In this document: one piece after another, positions 15,440-21,118 of the stretch
How the letters are laid out: each line of letters begins with the position of its first letter
Position numbering within the stretch: the first letter of the stretch is position 1
Origin: JBHELQ01 sp046262995
GTDB lineage: Bacteria > Actinomycetota > Thermoleophilia > Solirubrobacterales > Thermoleophilaceae
NCBI GenBank assembly: GCA_046262995.1
Contig: JBHELQ010000075.1
Coordinates: forward strand, 1-22,279
DNA: 22,279 bases
Direction: 5' to 3'
Translations under genes and position numbers: made by a program
Notes under the pieces: generated by a model
The model's input: the letters and a program-made list of their open reading frames with translations, nothing else
What the model was told of the DNA's origin: nothing
The model's database searches: none

Positions 15440-15469
15440 GCGGGGGTCGCCGGGGCGGGCGGCCCCCGC
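15440..15469. terminator. Inverted repeat between glutamate dehydrogenase and the convergent small gene
   Basis: GCGGGGGTCGCC (15440-15451) can pair with GGCGGCCCCCGC (15458-15469) across a six-base loop, with a single G-T pair. It lies in the 175-base gap between convergent genes, where I see no other gene. It is a plausible terminator, mainly for the + strand, where CTCCTTCCTC follows. Confidence 0.5.
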
Positions 15470-15486
15470 CGCAGCTCCTTCCTCAA

Positions 15487-15777
15487 CTAGTCGAAGTCGA
15501 AGTCGCGCGGCGGCTTCTGCTCGGACCCGACCCCGCCTTGCTCCGGCGTCTCCGGAAGGAAGTCCGGCGTCTCCTCGAGAACGCTCTCCTCGAGAACGCC
15601 TTCCTCACGCTGCGGCGCCTCCGGCTGGACCAGCTCCTCGGCCGGCGCGGCCGGGGCCTGATCGTGGCGGGCAGGCCCGAGGGCATCGCTCTCCTCGCGC
15701 AGCAGCTCGTCGTCGCTCGCCCCGTGCCTTCGCTTGAGCTCGAGGTGCTCGCGAATGGCGTCCTCGAGAAGACCCAT
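15487..15777 (-). CDS. Small acidic protein of unknown function downstream of a diguanylate cyclase
   Basis: The 96 residues start with an amphipathic helix, MGLLEDAIREHLELKRRHGA, followed by DDELLREESDALGP. The rest is Pro/Glu/Ala-rich and probably disordered, ending in DFDFD. I recall similar N-termini in uncharacterised actinobacterial proteins but cannot name a family. It begins 25 bases after the diguanylate cyclase on the same strand, so it is probably co-transcribed. The amphipathic helix and acidic tail suggest a protein-binding adaptor, on shape alone. Strong G/C third positions support coding. Confidence 0.72.
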   Translation of the reverse strand: MGLLEDAIREHLELKRRHGASDDELLREESDALGPARHDQAPAAPAEELVQPEAPQREEGVLEESVLEETPDFLPETPEQGGVGSEQKPPRDFDFD

Positions 15778-15802
15778 CGCGCGGAAGCCTATCGAGGGGC
15801 TG

Positions 15803-17773
15803 TCAGCTCGGGGCGGCGACCGCCGACGCTCGCTCGACCCTGTTCTTGCCCGCCCGCTTCGCCGTGAAGAGGGCGGCGTCCGACGAGGCGATCAGGGCTT
15901 CCTTCTCGGAGGCACTGTCCGGGACCGCTGCCGCGCCGAAGCTCGCCGTGACGCGCAGATGGCCGTTTCCGTCCATGCGGGGAACGCGCAGTCGCTCGAT
16001 CGCGTCGCGCATGCGCTCGCCCACCTGGGCGGCGCCCTCCGAATCCGTCTCCGGCAGGATGACCGCGAGCTCCTCGCCGCCGTACCGGACCGGTGTATCG
16101 ATGTCGCGGGAGAGGTCACGCAGGACGCTGGCGACCGCCGCCAGAATCTCGTCGCCCTGCTGGTGCCCGTAGCTGTCGTTGACCTGCTTGAAGTCGTCGA
16201 TGTCCACCATCAGCAGGCCGAGCGGGCTCCGGAAGCGGCGGCTCCGCTCGAGCTCGCGGTCGAGCGTGGCATGCAGCTGACGGATGTTCGCGAGGCCGGT
16301 CAGCTCGTCAGTCACGGCCTGGCGCTGGACCGTCTCGTGCAGGGAGGCGTTCTCGATCGACTGCACCGCCTGGCCCGCGAGGTAGCGCAGCAGCTCCTCC
16401 TCGGAGAGCGTGAACTCGCGACCGCGCCTGACGATCGACATCACGCCCACGTACTCCGCGGAGGAGCGGGAGCCGAGTCGCGCTCGCATCGGCGCGGCGA
16501 GCGCGTAGACGTCCTCGCTGCTCGCTCCCACGGCCTCGCGCTGGGTCGGCCGGGGCGCACTCGGGTCGACCGGCTCCAGCAGCTCCATCCCGACCTCGGG
16601 GCTGACCTCGAAGGCCCTTCGCTCGGCCTGTTCCACCGCCTCCGAGAGCGGGCGGTCGAAGTCGCCCTTCCGCGTCTCGCCGAAGGCTTCGCGGTCGACC
16701 GGCAGCGCGCGGCCCGCGTCGGCCTCGCAGGCCTCGACCGCGGTCTCGACCGCGAGCCGAACCACTCCCTGGCGGTCGAGACCGGTGGCCAACGCGGCGC
16801 CGACCCGCCGGATCGTGTCCTGCAGCTCCTGCCGCCGGCTCTCGACCTCCTCGACCTTCTGTTCGAGCTGCTGGGACATGCTGTTGAACTCTCGCCCGAG
16901 CTCGGCGAACTCGTCCCGACCCTCGGTGGGGACCCGCTGCTCGAACTTCCCGCTCGCGAGCCCCTTGGCGGCCGCCAGGAACTGGCCGATCTGGCCCTGG
17001 AGCGCCCGCACCACGAAGACGGAGGAGGCAAGCGCGAGCGCGAGGAACGCGAGCAAGATCGCGCCGATCAGCAGGCGGCTGTTGGAGATCGCGTCGTCGA
17101 CGGAGCCCGCTTCCCGGAAGACGGCGATCTCGGTCGGCGGTCCCAGGCGTTCGTCTATGCGGCTGAGCCTGCCGCGGTAGTCCTTCCCGCCCAGCTTGAA
17201 GTCGCGCGCATCCTCGGAGGTGCCCCGCTCGGGGGTGCCCTCCGCGCCTCGCACGGTGGACGCCAACCGCCGGCCGCCCGCGAAGACGCTCACCTCGAGC
17301 CCCGAAAGCCGAGAGACACGCACCGCGAGCCGATCGGCCGGCGTGACGGACACCGCGAGCCTTCCCCGCGTACGGCCGTCCGGGGAGGCGATCGGAGCGC
17401 TTTGGGGAGCGATTCCTAGAGGCGAGCCGGCGCCGGCGAGCTTGCGGCCGTCGGACGAGTAGAGGGCGATCGAGGCGATCGCCGGGTTGCCCGCCAGCAG
17501 CTCGCGCATGCGCTTCTGCGCCGGACCCGTGCGGCCGTCGACCAGGGCAGCTCGCAACGGCCCGTCCTCCGCGGCCCGGCGCAGCGTAGGCGCGGCTGCG
17601 TCGGAGCCGTCGCGATAGAGCCTGAACGCCACCTGCAGGCCGGTCGCGATGCCGGCGTCGGCCTTGCCGGTCTCGCTCTGGCCCGTGAGCGCGAACAGCA
17701 CCAGGGCCACGGCCAGCATGGGGACGATCACGATGATCGTGAAGAACAGTCGGAGCCGGCCGCGGAACGTCAT
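15803..17773 (-). CDS. Membrane sensor diguanylate cyclase with HAMP and GAF domains
   Basis: The 656 residues have a membrane helix at 9-30, an external sensor region to about 231 (dCache/CHASE-like by layout, not assigned), a second helix at 233-256, a HAMP linker and coiled coil to about 320, a GAF-like domain at about 325-490, and a GGDEF domain from about 500. The active site reads GGEEL at 565-569, with DIDDFKQVNDSYGH ahead. The R-x-x-D inhibitory site (RDID, 556-559) is correctly spaced. It should turn an external signal into c-di-GMP with feedback control. Leu in place of Phe at the last motif position occurs in active enzymes, as far as I know. A four-codon frame overlaps its ATG. 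Confidence 0.93.
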   Translation of the reverse strand: MTFRGRLRLFFTIIVIVPMLAVALVLFALTGQSETGKADAGIATGLQVAFRLYRDGSDAAAPTLRRAAEDGPLRAALVDGRTGPAQKRMRELLAGNPAIASIALYSSDGRKLAGAGSPLGIAPQSAPIASPDGRTRGRLAVSVTPADRLAVRVSRLSGLEVSVFAGGRRLASTVRGAEGTPERGTSEDARDFKLGGKDYRGRLSRIDERLGPPTEIAVFREAGSVDDAISNSRLLIGAILLAFLALALASSVFVVRALQGQIGQFLAAAKGLASGKFEQRVPTEGRDEFAELGREFNSMSQQLEQKVEEVESRRQELQDTIRRVGAALATGLDRQGVVRLAVETAVEACEADAGRALPVDREAFGETRKGDFDRPLSEAVEQAERRAFEVSPEVGMELLEPVDPSAPRPTQREAVGASSEDVYALAAPMRARLGSRSSAEYVGVMSIVRRGREFTLSEEELLRYLAGQAVQSIENASLHETVQRQAVTDELTGLANIRQLHATLDRELERSRRFRSPLGLLMVDIDDFKQVNDSYGHQQGDEILAAVASVLRDLSRDIDTPVRYGGEELAVILPETDSEGAAQVGERMRDAIERLRVPRMDGNGHLRVTASFGAAAVPDSASEKEALIASSDAALFTAKRAGKNRVERASAVAAPS

Positions 17774-17784
17774 GAATCTCGCAT
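17770..17784 (-). CDS. Possible four-codon upstream reading frame (MRDS) coupled to the diguanylate cyclase
   Basis: ATG CGA GAT TCA TGA ends so that its stop overlaps the diguanylate cyclase ATG by four bases (ATGA). Its ATG lies nine bases after TAGCCT (17799 down to 17794), the spacing of a leaderless start. No good Shine-Dalgarno exists for the cyclase itself, so re-initiation after this frame is a plausible way to translate it. The frame is tiny and could be chance. Confidence 0.3.
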   Translation of the reverse strand: MRDS

Positions 17785-17793
17785 CCCGAGCCT

Positions 17794-17799
17794 AGGCTA
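17794..17799 (-). promoter_or_regulatory. Candidate -10 element of the HAMP-GAF-GGDEF gene
   Basis: TAGCCT on the - strand, the same hexamer as at lipB, lies 20 bases before the cyclase ATG and nine bases before the ATG of the four-codon frame. It is part of a 10-base palindrome, AGCCTAGGCT (17789-17798). Confidence 0.42.
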
Positions 17800-17866
17800 C
17801 TTCCGCGGCCACGGGCCCGCCCCTGCGCTGGCCGCCCGGTGCAAGCGGTCTCGCAGCACGCGGCCA

Positions 17867-17888
17867 AAGCTGACGTTTACGTCAGCTT
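17867..17888. promoter_or_regulatory. Perfect palindrome upstream of the MFS-MerR pair, candidate MerR operator
   Basis: The half-site AAGCTGACGT is followed by TT and then its exact reverse complement, a 22-base dyad ending 21 bases before the MFS start. MerR-family regulators bind such dyads between -35 and -10. An ACGT-TT-ACGT core resembles, from memory, LiuR-type sites. The local MerR gene two positions downstream is the obvious candidate to bind it. No clear -35 or -10 frames it. Confidence 0.7.
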
Positions 17889-17909
17889 GCGATTGGAGAT
17901 GCTCCATGG

Positions 17910-19412
17910 ATGCGGACGCGCCTGCGCGAAGCGATCAGAGCCGACCAGATCGACTACAAGTGGTGGGCGCTCTCCTGCACGAGCCTCGGGATGCTGCTCG
18001 CGACGATCAACTCCGGCACGCTGATCATCGCCCTCCCCGACCTCGAGCGCTCGCTGCACACCGGTCTGCTGCCGCTCGTCTGGGTGATCCTGGCCTACCT
18101 GATCGCCTCAACCGTGCTGGTTTTGACCGCGGGCCGGCTGTCGGACCTGTTCGGCCGAAAGAACGCCTACGTCGGCGGCTTCCTGATCTTCTCCGCCGCC
18201 TCTCTCGGCGCGGGATTCGCGACCGGCGGCCACGACCTGATCCTGTGGCGGATCGTCCAGGGGGTCGGCGGCGCCTTCCTGTTCGCCAACGCGGCCGCGC
18301 TCGTGACCGACGCCTTCCCGCGCCGCCAGCTCGGTCTGGCCATGGGAACGAACACGATGGTCGCCGCAGTCGGGCTCGTGCTCGGCCCGGTCCTGGGCGG
18401 CGCGCTCGTGGCGATCTCGTGGCACTGGGTGTTCTGGTTCAACGTGCCGCTCGGCCTTGTTGGCGCCGCCTGGGGCGCGCTGATGCTGCGCGAGCTCGCG
18501 AACCCCGACCAGCAGCGCGGCCTGGACCTGCCCGGAACGCTCGCCTTCCTGGCCGGGCTCACCGGGCTCGTCTACGGCATCTCGCGCGGGGGGCTGTCCG
18601 GGTGGAACGACTCGCTCGTGATCGGCAGCCTGGTCGCGTCCGCCCTGTTGCTGCCCCTGTTCGTGGTGATCGAGAGCCGCAGCCGCGCCCCCATGCTCGA
18701 CCTGACGATCTTCCGGAATCGCATGTTCGCGGCGGCGACCGCCGCGGCCTTCATCAACGGGCTCTCGCGCTTCTCGCTGATGTTCGTCTTCGTCTTCTAC
18801 TTCCAGGGCGTCAAGGGGGACGACCCGATCACGGCGGGGATCAAGCTGACGCCGCTGGCGCTCGGCATGCTCTTCTCCTCCCCCCTTGCCGGGCTGTGGG
18901 CGGACCGCCGCGGCTCGCGAGCGCTCGCCGCACTCGGCATGCTCGTGAGCGCCGTCGGGCTGGCGCTGATGACGACTCTGGGCGCGGCCAGCCCGTACTG
19001 GCAGAGCAGCCTCTGGCTGCTGATCGTCGGGATCGGGTCCGGCATGTTCAACTCGCCCAACACGGCGGCCATGATGGGCACGGTCGATGCGAACCGGCGG
19101 GGCATCGCCGCGGGCGCGCGGATGATGCTCCAGAACACTGGCGCGGTGGTCTCGATCGCCTTCGTGCTGGCGATCGTGACCGCGGCGGTGCCGAAGGACG
19201 TGCTGCTGAAGATCTTCTCCGGCCTTGCCACGGGCCTCTCGGACGCGGCGCTCCAGCCCTTCATCCAGAACATGCACACCGCGCTCTGGGTGCTGGCCCT
19301 GACCTCGCTGGCGGGAGCGGGAGTGTCGCTGCTGCGGCCCCGCCAGGCACGCGAAGGGGCGCCCCGGGGCGAGGCGACCGCGCAGTCCGTCGGACGGGAG
19401 GCCGCGGCGTGA
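17910..19412 (+). CDS. MFS drug exporter, DHA2 (EmrB/QacA) type
   Basis: A proton-coupled membrane exporter. The 500 residues form about 14 hydrophobic helices, the DHA2 pattern. Motif A is in GRLSDLFGRKNAYVGG, and motif C is in GPVLGGALVAISWHWVFWFNVP, typical of antiporters. The C-terminal 25 residues are polar. The chosen ATG at 17910 has GGAG at 17895-17898, an 11-base spacing; the ATG at 17906 is closer to it but opens a different frame with no sense. The stop overlaps the MerR start (GTGA). A palindromic operator just upstream suggests the pump is induced through that regulator. Substrate unknown; many family members export antibiotics or dyes. Confidence 0.93.
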   Translation: MRTRLREAIRADQIDYKWWALSCTSLGMLLATINSGTLIIALPDLERSLHTGLLPLVWVILAYLIASTVLVLTAGRLSDLFGRKNAYVGGFLIFSAASLGAGFATGGHDLILWRIVQGVGGAFLFANAAALVTDAFPRRQLGLAMGTNTMVAAVGLVLGPVLGGALVAISWHWVFWFNVPLGLVGAAWGALMLRELANPDQQRGLDLPGTLAFLAGLTGLVYGISRGGLSGWNDSLVIGSLVASALLLPLFVVIESRSRAPMLDLTIFRNRMFAAATAAAFINGLSRFSLMFVFVFYFQGVKGDDPITAGIKLTPLALGMLFSSPLAGLWADRRGSRALAALGMLVSAVGLALMTTLGAASPYWQSSLWLLIVGIGSGMFNSPNTAAMMGTVDANRRGIAAGARMMLQNTGAVVSIAFVLAIVTAAVPKDVLLKIFSGLATGLSDAALQPFIQNMHTALWVLALTSLAGAGVSLLRPRQAREGAPRGEATAQSVGREAAA

Positions 19413-19879
19413 GCGCGGGACGCGAGCAGCTGCGGATCGGCGAGGTCGCCGAGCTGACGGGCACCACGCCCAGGACGATCCGCTACTACGAGGAGATCGG
19501 GCTGCTGCCTACGGCTCCCGGCCGGGAGCGTGGATCGCACCGCCTCTACGAGCAGGGCGACGTGGAGCGCCTCGGCGAGCTGCTGCGGCTGAAGGAGCTG
19601 CTGGGGGTGTCGCTCGAGGAGCTGCGCGAGCTGGTCGCCGCCGAGAGCGCCCGCGCCGCGCTCCGACGCGAGTGGGACAGCGGCGTGGAGGACCCCGGCA
19701 GGCGCCGCGCGATCCTCCAGGAGTCGCTCGCCCACATCGCGCGGCAGCTCGAGCTGATCAGGCGCAGGCGCGACGAGATCGCGCGGCTCGAGGAGGAGCT
19801 CGTCGCCAAGCGCCGCCGCGTGCGGGAGCGCCTGCGGGAGCTCGAGCGCCTGCCCGAGGGCGCCGGCGCGTCGGGCTGA
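19409..19879 (+). CDS. MerR-family transcriptional regulator
   Basis: The GTG at 19409 overlaps the MFS stop by four bases. The 156 residues start with a winged helix domain (about 8-76) bearing the family sequence IGEVAELTGTTPRTIRYYEE and GSHRLYEQGDVERL. A long charged coiled coil follows (about 100-148, LELIRRRRDEIARLEEELVA) for dimerisation. There is no cysteine, so it is not a metal or redox sensor of the MerR/SoxR kind, and no separate drug-binding domain is present. It probably controls the exporter and itself through the dyad at 17867-17888. The signal is unknown; short members may sense ligand in the coiled-coil region. Confidence 0.93.
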   Translation: MSAGREQLRIGEVAELTGTTPRTIRYYEEIGLLPTAPGRERGSHRLYEQGDVERLGELLRLKELLGVSLEELRELVAAESARAALRREWDSGVEDPGRRRAILQESLAHIARQLELIRRRRDEIARLEEELVAKRRRVRERLRELERLPEGAGASG

Positions 19880-19908
19880 GCTTTCCCGGCGACCGGGCGG
19901 TCCGCCGC

Positions 19909-19914
19909 TACCAT
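19909..19914 (+). promoter_or_regulatory. Possible -10 element of tRNA-Ala(CGC)
   Basis: TACCAT, the same hexamer as before the other tRNA-Ala, lies 30 bases before the tRNA 5' end. That implies a roughly 20-base precursor leader. A weak hairpin, CCCGG-CGA-CCGGG (19885-19897), between this and the MerR stop could end the upstream transcript. Confidence 0.35.
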
Positions 19915-19944
19915 CCTTCCTCGCGCGCGCGTAGACGTGCCCGC

Positions 19945-20017
19945 GGGGCTATAGCTCAGTTGGGAGAGCGCCTGGATCGCACCCAGGAGGTCGTCGGTTC
20001 GAGTCCGACTAGCTCCA
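19945..20017 (+). tRNA. tRNA-Ala (anticodon CGC)
   Basis: A 73-base cloverleaf: acceptor GGGGCTA with TAGCTCC, D arm identical to the other tRNA-Ala, anticodon stem CCTGG/CCAGG with loop ATCGCAC and anticodon CGC, T arm GTCGG-TTCGAGT-CCGAC, discriminator A. CCA is not encoded. It reads GCG, a frequent codon in this GC-rich genome. The 79 bases that follow hold no gene; a small palindrome, CTGCTTAAGCAG (20030-20041), lies there. Confidence 0.97.
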
Positions 20018-20096
20018 TCGCCTGGTTGCCTGCTTAAGCAGCTATCGGTGCAAACGCCCCTTCAAGCCGCTGCCGCTGGGGTACGCGCCCGGGCGG

Positions 20097-21026
20097 TCAC
20101 TGCACGGCGGCAGTTAGCTCGGCGACGATCTCGGCCGCGGGCTGGACTTGCGTGACGTGATCCACGGACTCGCCGGCGTAGAGCGCCATCGCCCCGATCT
20201 CGCCGCGAACCTCCCGCGTGGCCGGCCGTGGACTGAACACGCCGATCTCGCCGTCGCCAGCGACCCCGACGACGGCGGCATCGAATGCCTCAGCCTCCTC
20301 GACAGCTGACCGCAGGACGCGGTGCGGAGCATCCGGCCAGCCGGTCGCGAAGGCCTCGGTGAGTACGGTGTCCTGCGAGGAGGCAGCGATCAGGCGCGCG
20401 ACGTAGTCCGGGTGCGCATCCGCTTCCTGGGCGGCGACGAACCTCGTGCCCACGCGAACTGCGGCCGCGCCGGCCGCGACCAGCGCGGCAAATCGCTCCG
20501 CCGTGCCCACCCCTCCCGCCGCCACGACTGGGAGGTCCACGCTGGCGAGAGTCTCGGCGAGAACGTCGTCGAGGCGCTGCGTCCCGCGCACGTGGCCACC
20601 GGCCTCGATGCCCTGCGCCGCCACGTAGTCGCACCCGGCCTCCGCCGCCACTCGCGCCTCGTCGGCGGACCCTGTCTGCCATCCGACGACCGCCCCCTCG
20701 CCGCCCGCAAGTTCGACGAGCTCCCGATCGGGGTCACCGTAGAAGAACTCGACGACCTCGACCGATGCCGCGGCGGCTTCAACCGCTTCCGCCACCACAA
20801 ACGGGATCAGAAAGCCGACCCCGATCGGTTGGCTGGTACGGGCTCGCGCGTCTTGCACCAGCCGCTGCACCTCCGCCCCGGAGGAGGGGTTCGCGATCAT
20901 CCCCAAGCCCCCGGCCTCGGACACAGCCGCTGCCAGCCGGGGCGTTGCGATCGGCCCCCCGAGCGATGCCGCCTGGATGGGCATCCGACAGCCCACGAGA
21001 TCGAGAAAGCTTGGCCGCGGCGGCAT
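20097..21026 (-). CDS. Nitronate monooxygenase family (2-nitropropane dioxygenase-like) FMN enzyme
   Basis: A TIM-barrel flavoenzyme of 309 residues. The barrel N-terminus MPIQAASLGGPIATPRLAAAVSEAGGLGMI is recognisable by IQA and AGGLGMI. The flavin site shows QGIEAGGHVRG (138-148, with His145) and VVAAGGVGTAERFAALVAAGAAAV followed by RVGTRFVA. Members oxidise alkyl nitronates such as propionate 3-nitronate, and some relatives (FabK) reduce enoyl-ACP, so the substrate is uncertain. The ATG at 21026 is preceded on its strand at eight bases by TACAGT, suggesting a leaderless mRNA. It diverges from the alcohol dehydrogenase unit. Confidence 0.9.
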   Translation of the reverse strand: MPPRPSFLDLVGCRMPIQAASLGGPIATPRLAAAVSEAGGLGMIANPSSGAEVQRLVQDARARTSQPIGVGFLIPFVVAEAVEAAAASVEVVEFFYGDPDRELVELAGGEGAVVGWQTGSADEARVAAEAGCDYVAAQGIEAGGHVRGTQRLDDVLAETLASVDLPVVAAGGVGTAERFAALVAAGAAAVRVGTRFVAAQEADAHPDYVARLIAASSQDTVLTEAFATGWPDAPHRVLRSAVEEAEAFDAAVVGVAGDGEIGVFSPRPATREVRGEIGAMALYAGESVDHVTQVQPAAEIVAELTAAVQ

Positions 21027-21034
21027 GAGCAGCC

Positions 21035-21040
21035 ACTGTA
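21035..21040 (-). promoter_or_regulatory. Candidate -10 element, leaderless nitronate monooxygenase gene
   Basis: TACAGT on the - strand ends eight bases before the ATG at 21026. It is the same hexamer as at the sulfatase-like gene. No Shine-Dalgarno fits in the remaining bases. Confidence 0.5.
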
Positions 21041-21051
21041 TGGACTCCTAG

Positions 21052-21057
21052 TAGGCT
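21052..21057 (+). promoter_or_regulatory. Candidate -10 element upstream of the alcohol dehydrogenase unit
   Basis: TAGGCT fits TAnnnT and ends seven bases before a GTG at 21065 that opens a 17-codon frame. Only 11 bases separate it from the leftward -10, so the two promoters overlap and may compete. Confidence 0.42.
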
Positions 21058-21064
21058 CGGCGCC

Positions 21065-21118
21065 GTGAGCGATGGAGGGGGCATCCTGAACGGTCACCCA
21101 CCACGGGGCCCCTGTTGA
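21065..21118 (+). CDS. Possible leaderless 17-residue upstream frame coupled to the alcohol dehydrogenase
   Basis: GTG at 21065 opens MSDGGGILNGHPPRGPC, whose TGA (21116-21118) overlaps the alcohol dehydrogenase TTG (TTGA). The frame starts seven bases after TAGGCT, so it could be the first thing translated on a leaderless mRNA and deliver ribosomes to the weak TTG. The peptide resembles no protein I know. It is either a coupling or attenuation leader, or chance. Confidence 0.38.
   Translation: MSDGGGILNGHPPRGPC

Noticed and set aside
15734..17419. A 561-codon + strand frame opposite the sensor diguanylate cyclase
   Set aside because: The - strand protein has HAMP, GAF and GGDEF features; the + strand product is an Arg/Leu/Ala-rich shadow.
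17906..19408. ATG at 17906 with better Shine-Dalgarno spacing than the MFS start
   Set aside because: The frame gives a nonsense Arg/Ala-rich product until it reaches the MerR gene. The MFS frame from 17910 gives clear membrane helices.
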